DNA from: DB1 sp049323655
GTDB lineage: Bacteria > Desulfobacterota > Desulfobulbia > Desulfobulbales > SURF-16
Assembly (NCBI GenBank): GCA_049323655.1
Contig: JBMONO010000016.1
Coordinates: forward strand, 1 to 64,000
Length of the DNA stretch: 64,000 bases
Direction of reading: 5' to 3'
Both the position numbers and the translations under genes were made by a program. Numbering within the stretch: the first letter of the stretch is position 1; each line of letters starts with the position of its first letter. The notes beneath the pieces were generated by a model. The model did not search any database. It was not told the origin of the DNA and saw only the letters and a program-made list of their open reading frames with translations. Below are positions 26,279-33,947 of this stretch, piece by piece.

Positions 26279-27073
26279 ATGAAAACCGATGAAAACATGG
26301 ATTGCAAGGGCGTCACACGACGTCAGATGATGATTGGCACCGGTGTTCTCGCAGCGGGTGCGGCCATGTCGCATTTTGGCGGCCTGCTCGGCACAGCGAG
26401 GGCGGTGGGCGGCCCAACGGAAAAATGGCCATGGCCCTATGTCAAACTCGACCCGGCCAAAACCGCAGAGATTGCTTATGAAGAATGGTATCGCGGCTTC
26501 TGCGGCGAAGCAGTCATCAACAGTGTTTTCAGTCAGTTGCGGGAAAAGGTCGGAGAACCGTACACCTCTTTTCCGGTCGATGCCTTCGTCTTTCTTGAAG
26601 GCGGCATGGTAGGCTGGGGTATGACCTGCGGCTCCAACGCCGGTGCGGCCATTGTCGCCAACGTTATCATCGGTCCGCGCATCGCCGGCGCCACCGAAGG
26701 CCACCACATCAGTGAGGATATCTTCCAATGGTATTCGGAGACCTCAATGCCGGTCTTTGTGCCGAAAAAACCGAAAGTCGCCACCGAACTGGTCAAAACC
26801 ACCGCCGAATCGCCACTGTGCCATGTCTCGGTCGGCAAATGGATGAAAGCCTCCGGTTATCCCATCGGCAGTCCCGAGCGGAAGGACCGTTGCGCCCGGG
26901 TTGCCGCCAGCGTCGCCTACCATCTTGTTGAACTGCTAAACGACTGGAAAGACGGCAAGTATGAGCCGAGCAGCACCCATGCGCCTGTCAAGGAGTTTGG
27001 CATCACCTCGCAGATGAACTGCATGGAGTGCCATGGCAACGATGTTCCCTCCCCGCCCATGGCCAAGAAATAA
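26279..27073 (+). CDS. Split-Soret-type cytochrome c, C_GCAxxG_C_C family
   Basis: A 264-residue exported redox protein. A twin-arginine signal (TRRQMMIGTGVLAAGAAMS) covers residues 13-35. The C_GCAxxG_C_C pattern follows as FCGEAV, TCGSNAGAAIV, SPLCHVSVGKWM and DRCARVAA, with one CXXCH haem site near the C-terminus (MNCMECHGND, about residue 248). This matches split-Soret cytochrome c of Desulfovibrio, a dimeric periplasmic c-type haem protein that also binds an Fe-S cluster. The ATG at 26279 has AAAGGAG upstream. It stands alone, with a hairpin after the stop. Its electron partner is unknown. Confidence 0.8.
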   Translation: MKTDENMDCKGVTRRQMMIGTGVLAAGAAMSHFGGLLGTARAVGGPTEKWPWPYVKLDPAKTAEIAYEEWYRGFCGEAVINSVFSQLREKVGEPYTSFPVDAFVFLEGGMVGWGMTCGSNAGAAIVANVIIGPRIAGATEGHHISEDIFQWYSETSMPVFVPKKPKVATELVKTTAESPLCHVSVGKWMKASGYPIGSPERKDRCARVAASVAYHLVELLNDWKDGKYEPSSTHAPVKEFGITSQMNCMECHGNDVPSPPMAKK

Positions 27074-27114
27074 CCACGTCCGGATACGGACATCAAGATC
27101 CTGCCCCCAATGTC

Positions 27115-27151
27115 GACAGGGGATGCGGCGCGCAAACGCCCATCCCCTGTC
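27115..27151 (+). terminator. Hairpin downstream of the cytochrome gene
   Basis: GACAGGGGATG (27115-27125) pairs perfectly over 11 bp with CATCCCCTGTC (27141-27151). No T tract follows, so it may be a weak terminator or an mRNA-stabilising hairpin between convergent genes. Confidence 0.5.
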
Positions 27152-27225
27152 TCTGGCACCGATTACCGCTCAGCCGAACGCTGCCTTCCGGAACTCCGGC
27201 AGCTGATATCCATCTCCTCCTCCCC

Positions 27226-28458
27226 TCAGTTTTTACGTGATGCAGCTCCGGCATAAAGTTTGAGTTCAAACTGTTTTTTATAGGGATCAATCTGCAGATG
27301 ATAATAACGGGTCTGCGGCATGTAGATATAGGGCACCTCCTCCTTGGGCCTGAAAACAAAATCGGACAGGATCATGCGGTTTACCGCCCGATGTCCGACA
27401 ATCATAATGTTATCGTCATAGTTATTGAGATAAAAAACTTTTTTTAAGCCGCGATGCACCCGCTCCTCCATGGTGCAATACCCCTCTCCTTCCGGATAAA
27501 CATACCGATACTTGTTGCGATTGCGGGCCGCGGCCACCTTCGGCATCCTCTCCCGGATCTCACGGTAGGTCAATCCTTCGCAGATGCCGGCGTGAATTTC
27601 GTTGAACTCGGTCAGGGCGATCACCGAACAATTTTGCTGCCGGGCGGCGATGGGCGCCGCGGTTTGCAGGGTGCGGCGGTGGTTGCTGGTAAAGATAATG
27701 GGAATTTCGATGGTGGCAAAATGGTCGGCCAGGGCCTCAGCCTGAGCCAGCCCCCTGGCGGTCAGATCGGAATCGCCGCCTATCCGATCATCAAGATTAT
27801 AGAATGTTTCACCGTGCCGGACCAGAAAGAGATTCCGGATGATCCGGGTGGTGATAATGTCGCGGATCCGGTCGTAAAAGGGGACGATTTCGGTAATCTT
27901 CTCCTGCAGGATCCATCCCTCGAAGGAGTCGACCAAGACCCGATTACGCTCTTCGTGTAGCGGCTCGTAGATCGACTCGTAATGGGAAACCCGCCTGAAA
28001 AAGCTGTCAAAGGCCTCGGCCGGGGTCAGGTGGCTGAACTCCTTTAGAGACGCCTTGTGCTCCAGGCTTGCCTCATTGGCCTCCTCGTCGATATTGACGC
28101 ATTCGATAAAAAAAATCGGTGTTGCCGGAAAGGTTTCCTCGATCATCCGACGCCTGCTGCGGGTGACGTTGCTGGCATCAATGATCGCCACTTGGCCGCC
28201 ATCATCCAGATAAGCCCTGGCCATGTCCAGATTCATGCGGGCGCACTTTTCCCGCAGATGCATACCCTTGGGATTCTGCGGCGAAAAGAAATCCGGCGAA
28301 GAGGTATCTTCCTTTGACAACTTACGGCGCAATGCCCCATTGTTGAAAATCCGCACCATGACATCATCAAGCTCCAGAGTGCGGGCAATTTTCATGGCCA
28401 TGGTCGATTTTCCACGGGCCGGCAAACCGGCCATGGCGATCACCAGTTTCTCTTGCAT
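27226..28458 (-). CDS. Bifunctional 6-phosphofructo-2-kinase/fructose-2,6-bisphosphatase
   Basis: A 410-residue protein with the domain order of the animal and plant enzyme. The kinase half (1-205) has Walker A GLPARGKS, FNNGALRRKL, the adenine/substrate segment IIDASNVTRSRRRMI and FIECV. The phosphatase half has the phospho-His motif LVRHGETFYN, the acid in NEIHAGICEGLTYREI, and GHRAVNRMIL. This matches PFK-2/FBPase-2, which makes and breaks fructose-2,6-bisphosphate, a regulator rarely found in bacteria. FBPase-2 catalytic residues are present. The kinase nucleotide specificity cannot be judged by eye. It diverges from the selenoprotein candidate. Confidence 0.88.
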   Translation of the reverse strand: MQEKLVIAMAGLPARGKSTMAMKIARTLELDDVMVRIFNNGALRRKLSKEDTSSPDFFSPQNPKGMHLREKCARMNLDMARAYLDDGGQVAIIDASNVTRSRRRMIEETFPATPIFFIECVNIDEEANEASLEHKASLKEFSHLTPAEAFDSFFRRVSHYESIYEPLHEERNRVLVDSFEGWILQEKITEIVPFYDRIRDIITTRIIRNLFLVRHGETFYNLDDRIGGDSDLTARGLAQAEALADHFATIEIPIIFTSNHRRTLQTAAPIAARQQNCSVIALTEFNEIHAGICEGLTYREIRERMPKVAAARNRNKYRYVYPEGEGYCTMEERVHRGLKKVFYLNNYDDNIMIVGHRAVNRMILSDFVFRPKEEVPYIYMPQTRYYHLQIDPYKKQFELKLYAGAASRKN

Positions 28459-28500
28459 GGAACGGCTCCTCGTCAGTTATTCAGTGTTATTGTCGTCGAG

Positions 28501-28524
28501 TGTACCATATGCACCAATGGTACA
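28501..28524. promoter_or_regulatory. Palindromic operator-like site between divergent genes
   Basis: TGTACCAT (28501-28508), eight-base spacer, ATGGTACA (28517-28524): a perfect 8+8 inverted repeat. It lies 43 bases upstream of the PFK-2/FBPase-2 start and 87 bases upstream of the selenoprotein start, where a shared regulator could bind. It does not match operators I know. Confidence 0.5.
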
Positions 28525-28610
28525 AAAAAACCATCATGGGAAAAACTTTTTTTAGTTCGGAAAGTTGGGTAATGCTGGTGAAAAAAGGGTATCCGTAGTA
28601 CGTTTGCGTT

Positions 28611-28943
28611 ATGAATCGGCAGAAAGCGGCGACCATCACCTTCACTCCGGCAGCACGTCGGCACATCACCGGCAAAAACGGCGATGTGACCATCTATCTG
28701 GAGCCCCGTCCGGCGGCTGACGGCTGATGAGTCAAGGTAAAAACCCCTGCGGTCCGCATGGGGAAACCAAACAAAACGACGCAAGATTCCTTTGAACGAA
28801 TATCCTGTCAAAATATCACTGTCTGGAAAGCCCGTGAAGTCGTCGTAGCGGAAAAGGAGGGGAGCATCACCATCGGGGTCACGAAGTTCTTCTTCTTCGT
28901 CTCCCTGACGATCTGCGGGGCGCGGGCCACGGAAGGTGCATAA
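28611..28943 (+). CDS. Candidate selenoprotein with two adjacent Sec codons (CC/Se-motif, HesB-like)
   Basis: If the tandem TGA codons at 28725-28730 are read as selenocysteine, one 110-residue protein results. The N-terminal half includes ITFTPAARRHITGKNGDVTI, then YLEPRPAADG-U39-U40. The C-terminal half follows as VKVKTPAVRMGKP, ISCQNITVWKAREV and a hydrophobic KFFFFVSLTICGARA. From memory this is the layout of the small CC/Se-motif (HesB-like) family, where the two residues are Cys or Sec. An in-frame stop at 28596 fixes the ATG. The ribosome site is weak. A SECIS-like hairpin starts 13 bases after the second TGA and a strong terminator begins four bases after the TAA. The function is unknown, probably redox. 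Confidence 0.78.
28744..28763 (+). promoter_or_regulatory. Bacterial SECIS-like hairpin
   Basis: CCCC-TGC-GGTCC-GCA-T-GGGG: a GC-rich stem with a bulged T on the 3' side and a loop reading GGTC. E. coli fdhF SECIS has the apical loop GGUC closed by UGCA arms and a bulged U, so the match is close. The loop starts 23 and 20 bases after the two TGA codons, against 18 in fdhF. It lies inside the coding frame, as bacterial SECIS elements do. Confidence 0.75.
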
Positions 28944-28947
28944 TGAA

Positions 28948-28979
28948 AAAAGCAGGGCCAGCGTCCTGACCCTGCTTTT
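28948..28979 (+). terminator. Rho-independent terminator after the selenoprotein gene
   Basis: AAAAGCAGGG (28948-28957) pairs over 10 bp with CCCTGCTTTT (28970-28979), loop of 12 bases. It begins four bases after the TAA at 28941-28943, which supports that codon as the real end of the gene. Confidence 0.75.
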
Positions 28980-29207
28980 CCGGGCTGAGTCTCTCTTCAA
29001 GTATACGATGCGTTGACCGCTCTCTTTTTTTTATATGTCAGACTCGCCCTCTACTTTTTATTATATGCGTCTCGATCCGATTGTAAAGAGGGAAATGTCG
29101 ATCTCGCAACTCTCTTGTGTTCATAGGCGCGATTCATCCTTTCTCTCAGAGCCCACATTCCAGTCCCCGGCGTTGCCTGCCGTATAATTTCGATGCGGCA
29201 GTCTTTT

Positions 29208-30437
29208 TTATGGACAGAACATCGTGCCCCTGGCAAGACAGGCGCAGAGTTCGCCATAAACCTCGCGCAGTCGATTCCGGTCCGGTGCAGCCCCTGTAAT
29301 CGCAAGGATGCGTCGGGCCAACGGTCCATGGCGGAGAAGAAAATTGATCTCATGCCACCCGGGATGATCATCAGCAATCGTCTGTTCGGCAAGCGCCTGC
29401 CACATTTCGCCGGCAGTGAGCCTTTTCTCCATAATGCCGAACAGGGCGAGATAAGCGGGATTCGCGACAACGGTCTGTTCCGCCTCATTGATGGTCTTGA
29501 CAAAAATTTCGGCGAGCGGCGCCACCGCAACGGCGGCCTGCTCGGCAAACGGCTGCCAGCGCTCCGTCACAAGGCCGCGCAGCGCTGCGCATATCAGAGA
29601 GCCCACCGCCAGATCGGCGGCTGGGCACTCTTGAATATCGAGCACCCGGATCTCGATGGCCGAGCGCTCGAAACGGGCAATCGCCCCGCGGGAATTTAAC
29701 CACTCCTCCTGTAATAGTCCCTCCGGATCAAAAGGAGCGATATCACGATAATTACGTTGAAGAATCATCTCCTCATAGGCTTTTCTTGTGTAGGCCGGTT
29801 CGGGAATGATGGCACCGCTGATGGATGGAATGCGCCGTTGGTTGAAGCGGTAGTATTCCAACCGGGTGTCGAGCAGACCGCTCGGCCGGCCCTCGACAAT
29901 GGGTGAACTGGCAGAAAGGGCCGGGAGAATGGGCAGCAGCAGACGGATGGCGGCATGAAGCCGGCCGAATTCGTCATCACCGGCAAAAGCGAGATTGAGA
30001 TGGGTGGACTGGACATTGGACCAGCCGTGCCCCTGACAACTAAAGATACGGTTGTAGGCCTCATAAATAGCCCGACTGCCGTGCGGCCATAGCCTGGTCT
30101 CACGAAGCGGATCCATCCATGGGTGCATGGCGGTGGGCATCAGCCGGGCGCCGAAACCGGCGAGCAGGTCGTTGGCCTTACCGATGTTCTCCTGAAAACG
30201 GGCCGCAACGCCATCAAGCGAGTCAACCGGCCCGTTGGTCTTGAACTCCACCACATGAAGCGCCAGTTCGTTGGACCAAGCGATGTCACCCATCTCCACC
30301 TCGTTTGTAATCTCACCGGCCGCGTCAGCAAGCAGCCGATCAGCAGCAGGCAGAATATCGAGGCTCTTGTCAGCAACGAGCATGTACTCCAGCTCAACAC
30401 CAAAGCCCTGCAGGATATGGAGGGGAGAGCTCACCAT
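29208..30437 (-). CDS. GCS2-type glutamate-cysteine ligase-like carboxylate-amine ligase
   Basis: A 409-residue enzyme of the GCS2 (YbdK/EgtA-like) fold: GFGVELEYMLV at the start, the metal and Glu ligands in EFKTNGP, then MHPWMDP and a NVQSTHLNLAF active-site strand. Family members join an amine to a glutamate side chain or similar. The ATG at 30437 has GGAG upstream and overlaps the stop of the ATP-grasp gene, so translation is coupled. It is the last gene of a three-gene unit with an ATP-grasp ligase and a C39-like peptidase, which suggests a dedicated peptide or protein-modification pathway rather than plain glutathione synthesis. The substrate is unknown. Confidence 0.8.
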   Translation of the reverse strand: MVSSPLHILQGFGVELEYMLVADKSLDILPAADRLLADAAGEITNEVEMGDIAWSNELALHVVEFKTNGPVDSLDGVAARFQENIGKANDLLAGFGARLMPTAMHPWMDPLRETRLWPHGSRAIYEAYNRIFSCQGHGWSNVQSTHLNLAFAGDDEFGRLHAAIRLLLPILPALSASSPIVEGRPSGLLDTRLEYYRFNQRRIPSISGAIIPEPAYTRKAYEEMILQRNYRDIAPFDPEGLLQEEWLNSRGAIARFERSAIEIRVLDIQECPAADLAVGSLICAALRGLVTERWQPFAEQAAVAVAPLAEIFVKTINEAEQTVVANPAYLALFGIMEKRLTAGEMWQALAEQTIADDHPGWHEINFLLRHGPLARRILAITGAAPDRNRLREVYGELCACLARGTMFCP

Positions 30438-31912
30438 GCCGGACTCCATTCATTTTTCAGCTCAATGCGGCGGAGAAAAACCCGCATGATGCGCAGGTAG
30501 AGTTCGTCCTTCAACACCGCGTCTTCAACCCCGGCATCGATATTAGGATTGTCATTGATCTCGATGACATAAAATTTGGCGCCGATCTGTTTGATGTCGA
30601 CCCCATAGAGGCCGGCACCGATGAGGTTGGCCGCCTTGAGTGCGGTGCGAATCAGACCTGCCGGCGCATGCTCCACCGGCAGAGTGGTGTAACTGCCGTC
30701 AGCGCTCTTTGTCCCATCGGCATTGCGCTTGATGATCTGCCAGTGCTTCTTGGCCATAAAATACTTGCAGACATACAGCGGCTGTCGGTCAAAAATACCG
30801 ACCCGCCAGTCAAATTCAGTGGGGAGAAACTCCTGGGCGATAATCAGATCGGATCTGTCGAGTAGACGACCGACATGGGAATGCAGTTCCTCAGCGCTTT
30901 CCACCTTCATCACCCCCTGAGAAAAGGAGGAATCGGGCTGTTTGAGGATGCAGGGCAGGCCGAGCGACTCGCACACCTCATCGGTATTATCTTTATGGAC
31001 AATGACCGTCTTCGGAATAGACACCCGGTTCCGGGCAAGGATCTCGGCAAGAAAAACCTTGTTCGTGCATTTGAGGATCGACTCCGGATCATCGACCACC
31101 ACCAGCTTCTTGGCAGCCGCCCGCCGGGCGAAACGGTAGGTATAATGATTGACACTGGTTGTCTCCCGGAGGAAGAGGGCGTCAAACTCCGGCAACCGAC
31201 CATAATCGTCCTTGGTGATCATCTCCGTGTCGATGCCCAGAGACTCCGCCGCATGGACGAAATGGTGCAGGGCCCGGCTGTCGGAGGGCGGTTCGGTCGC
31301 AGTCGGGTCATGGAGAATGGCCATGTCGTAACGGTAGTGCCGCCGCCGCTTAACGATCCGCCGTCGTCCCATGAAGTAATCCCGCGCCACCTCGACAACA
31401 AAGGGCCGGTGCTCGGACGGAATCTCCCCGGCCGGGATAGGACTGATGCTCTGCAGAAACCATTTACGGTTTTTCTCATTGTGAACGAAAAAGGCGCGGA
31501 GAAAAGGAGCCTGAAACTGTTGAAAGAGGTGGTGGCTCAGCTTGTCATGCTGACGAGCGAGATTGCGACCGAAATAGATGCTGAGAACAAATTCCTTGGA
31601 TCGGATATGAACAAGACTCTTCTGGATCTGTTCGTCCAGTTCCTCCGAGGCGATGCGGATAATGGTCTGACTCTTCAGATCCTGGATGGTGGTGATATCA
31701 GGCAAGGGCTTGTGCCCCCGGGCTGCGGCCAGCAGTGACACATAGTAGCCGGTGCTCTGATAGCGATATGATCGGCAGAGGTTAAAGACCATGACCTTGC
31801 TGAGCCCGGCAAATGAAGGATCGGCAAGATAGGAACGGGCGGCGACCAGTTCAATCCCCTCTATTGCCAGGGGCCAGTCGGTCGGTTCATTGACAACAAC
31901 AAGGGTTTGCAT
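30431..31912 (-). CDS. RimK-type ATP-grasp ligase with an N-terminal RLAN-like domain
   Basis: A 493-residue protein. The first 190 residues form an N-terminal domain (VVVNEPTDWPLAIEGIELVA) of the kind known as RimK-like ATP-grasp N-terminal. The rest is an ATP-grasp fold with FRETTSVNHYTYRFARRA, the nucleotide-binding Lys in CILKQPDSSFSQGV, EFLPTEFDWRVGIFD, and the metal ligands in YGVDIKQ and YVIEINDNPNID. RimK relatives add Glu or other amino acids to a carboxylate. The ATG at 31912 has GAGGGA upstream. A GTG at 31924 overlaps the peptidase stop and is the alternative. Both neighbours overlap or abut it. Confidence 0.85.
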   Translation of the reverse strand: MQTLVVVNEPTDWPLAIEGIELVAARSYLADPSFAGLSKVMVFNLCRSYRYQSTGYYVSLLAAARGHKPLPDITTIQDLKSQTIIRIASEELDEQIQKSLVHIRSKEFVLSIYFGRNLARQHDKLSHHLFQQFQAPFLRAFFVHNEKNRKWFLQSISPIPAGEIPSEHRPFVVEVARDYFMGRRRIVKRRRHYRYDMAILHDPTATEPPSDSRALHHFVHAAESLGIDTEMITKDDYGRLPEFDALFLRETTSVNHYTYRFARRAAAKKLVVVDDPESILKCTNKVFLAEILARNRVSIPKTVIVHKDNTDEVCESLGLPCILKQPDSSFSQGVMKVESAEELHSHVGRLLDRSDLIIAQEFLPTEFDWRVGIFDRQPLYVCKYFMAKKHWQIIKRNADGTKSADGSYTTLPVEHAPAGLIRTALKAANLIGAGLYGVDIKQIGAKFYVIEINDNPNIDAGVEDAVLKDELYLRIMRVFLRRIELKNEWSPAW

Positions 31913-31920
31913 CTCTTCCC

Positions 31921-32631
31921 TCACCTTTTGTGCGGGTGGACAACAAGAAAATTAGCGTCATGGGTCAGAACCCCGAGGAGGATGGCACACAGCACCCGGT
32001 CGATATTGACGATATAATGACGCTCGGCGGCCAGAGGATTCTGGTGATAGGGATCAGCCACGTGGACGGTCCTGGCCTCCTTGTCGTAACCGCAGAGGAC
32101 GACGAAATGACCGGCCGGTTCGCCGCGCAGGTCGTCCTCGCTACCGTCACGGCCGAATTCACGCATGGACTGATAGAGATAAGTGGAACTGAGTCCGGTG
32201 ATGATCGGTACGTTCTTGCGCAGGTACCAGCGGATCAGGCTGCGGGTCAGATCCTCGAAATAGATCCTGCCGCCCATGCGCAGAAATTCCAGATAGGCGC
32301 CGGTGGCCACCCGCAAACGAGGATTTTTGCGCTTGTGCTCCGCTTGGGCGACGAGTTTGGCAGCAAGATCCTGACCATGGGGATGAAACCAGGTCGGATC
32401 GAAAAAGTGGAGATTATACGTAAAAATGGTGGCGGCATAGCCCCGCTTAAGGGCATGGTTGGCCAGACAAACCGCCAACGTGCCACCGGTTTCCAAATGG
32501 GTCACCTCGGCCACCACCCGATCCAGATCAATTGGGTCGCCGAAATAGCGATAAACTGCATGGAGGCAGGTGGGACCACAGGTGGTGTCGTCCGGTTGGG
32601 GCAGGATATCAAGTTGAAGGTGCGTTTTCAT
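31921..32631 (-). CDS. C39-like papain-fold peptidase
   Basis: A 236-residue cysteine-peptidase-like protein, first gene of the ligase operon. The catalytic Cys lies in DDTTCGPTCLHAVYRYFG, the His in GHFVVLCGYD and the Asp in VADPYHQNPL, the C39/peptidase order. There is no TM segment or signal, so it acts in the cytosol. With an ATP-grasp and a GCS2 ligase downstream, it could trim a precursor peptide or reverse the modification they make. This pairing is inference. Its own substrate cannot be read from the sequence. Confidence 0.78.
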   Translation of the reverse strand: MKTHLQLDILPQPDDTTCGPTCLHAVYRYFGDPIDLDRVVAEVTHLETGGTLAVCLANHALKRGYAATIFTYNLHFFDPTWFHPHGQDLAAKLVAQAEHKRKNPRLRVATGAYLEFLRMGGRIYFEDLTRSLIRWYLRKNVPIITGLSSTYLYQSMREFGRDGSEDDLRGEPAGHFVVLCGYDKEARTVHVADPYHQNPLAAERHYIVNIDRVLCAILLGVLTHDANFLVVHPHKR

Positions 32632-32789
32632 TTCTTTCCCACGGAAGACGAGGTCAACCGATATCCGGCCCCATTCGATATCACCTTGCCAACAGCGGAT
32701 AAGTGATGCTAAAATATATCCACATCAGCAGCCAGCATGCAGCGGACCAAGATCGGTGCCCGGCAGGACAATCACAGTCGGCCATTGAG

Positions 32790-32889
32790 TGTCGGAAGCG
32801 CAACTGGCCACGATTCCAACGGCCGTGTTTTGTAACTCGTTGTTTTCACTTCCCCGTCTGCCATGGTTTGCGGGTTTTACGAGATCATC
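32790..32889 (+). repeat. Dispersed repeat family B, copy 3
   Basis: It starts TGTCGGAAGCGCAACTGGCC and ends TTTTACGAGATCATC. It keeps the GGCCGTGTTTTGTAACTCGT and TTTTCACTTCCCCG blocks of the other copies, while both hairpin arms carry changes. It fills the gap between the C39 peptidase operon and the AhpD-like gene. Confidence 0.8.
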
Positions 32890-33012
32890 AGTGATTCGTC
32901 CGATTGTAAAGAGATCCCCTGGCGCGGTCAACACGAAAAATCATTTCCCTGCCGACCGGAAAACATTATTGCCGGGACAGCACCCCTTTCCTCCAGCCGA
33001 AGGAGCATAGCC

Positions 33013-33333
33013 ATGTCCGAACAGCAACGCCCAAAACATCACACCAATCTCACCAAACGCTTTCCCGAAATCTTCACCGCCCTGGAATCACTGGGAACCA
33101 CGGTAAAAAACGCCGGTCCCCTTGACCGGAAAACTTCGGAATTGGTCCAGCTCGGCGCAGCTGCCGCAGTGCAGTCCGAGGGATCGGTCCATTCCCACAC
33201 CCGCCGGGCGCTGGAGGCGGGCGCTAGCCGTGAGGAAATTCAACACAGTCTGCTCCTGCTCATCTCCACCATCGGCTTTCCACGAGTGGCAGCAGCGCTT
33301 TCCTGGGCCGAAGACATTCTGAACAAAGGGTGA
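33013..33333 (+). CDS. Carboxymuconolactone decarboxylase/AhpD-fold protein lacking the CxxC
   Basis: A 106-residue CMD-fold protein: LDRKTSELVQLGAAAAVQSE then GSVHSHTRRALEAGASREEI, the typical helix pair. In AhpD-like peroxidases this site reads ExxCxxCxxxH. Here the cysteine positions hold Ser and only the His remains, so thiol peroxidase activity is unlikely and a decarboxylase-like or structural role is possible. AGGAG lies eight bases upstream of the ATG. It is a single-gene unit downstream of a family B repeat. Confidence 0.82.
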   Translation: MSEQQRPKHHTNLTKRFPEIFTALESLGTTVKNAGPLDRKTSELVQLGAAAAVQSEGSVHSHTRRALEAGASREEIQHSLLLLISTIGFPRVAAALSWAEDILNKG

Positions 33334-33751
33334 TGCCGCGGCGGAACCCTCATGCAGGTGATGCTGCCGAAGCAAATCCCCTCCCTGCAGCAGGATGAAA
33401 AGTATCTGGTGACGAAGGAGGGTAAAGGTGCTTGCACTACCGCCTGCCGGTGATTTTCCGCCATCAGACTATCGGCCGACCAATCGCCTGGCGAGCAAAC
33501 GCCATCTGCAAAGAAAAGGCTGACAACCACGTCCTGCGAGAGTACACCTGTGCCCCCATCCATCTCTGACACCAAAAGGGAACCACGGAAAATTCCCGCA
33601 CCGGCAACAGCCATGGTGATGCGGGGATTATGGATGGATTTAGCCTGAAAGATGCCAATTGAACACCGAACGAAGTGAAGGGAGGAGGGCTGCATGGGGG
33701 GGGGCGAAGATTCTGACCATCGTTCAGCACAAGTGACAGCGATACACGACA
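33334..33751. other. Gene-poor region
   Basis: 418 bases. Open frames on the minus strand reach across it (for example 33240-33758) but overlap the genes at both ends and show no recognisable motif. I see no RNA gene. It may be a decayed gene. Confidence 0.35.
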
Positions 33752-33928
33752 ATGACATTTTCCTGTAAAAACTACGACTACAACACCGACAAATGCCTGA
33801 TGCTCCATGCCGAGTGCATCCCTGGCCGCCGCGGCTGCGTTCTCGAAGGCCGGGTGGCGCTCTCCGAAGAGCTGCAAAAGCGACTGGCGGAACTCGACAA
33901 AAAGGCCCCGCCCAAGAAACCGCGTTGA
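33752..33928 (+). CDS. Small cysteine-containing protein
   Basis: A 58-residue protein starting MTFSCKNYDYNTDKCLMLHA and continuing ECIPGRRGCVLEG. Four Cys are spaced C-X9-C-X6-C-X6-C, followed by a charged Lys/Glu-rich tail ending KKAPPKKPR. The spacing suggests a metal-binding knuckle. I recall similar short proteins in Desulfobacterota and Geobacter but no assigned function. The gene is too short for usual cut-offs and the ribosome site is weak. It converges on the chemoreceptor gene 19 bases downstream. Confidence 0.6.
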   Translation: MTFSCKNYDYNTDKCLMLHAECIPGRRGCVLEGRVALSEELQKRLAELDKKAPPKKPR

Positions 33929-33947
33929 TCCGCCATTACGCCGCGGA

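Noticed and set aside
28473..29000. Minus-strand 175-codon frame covering the selenoprotein locus
   Set aside because: No recognisable motif, crosses the terminator and the divergent promoter region, and is antisense to the better-supported plus-strand gene.
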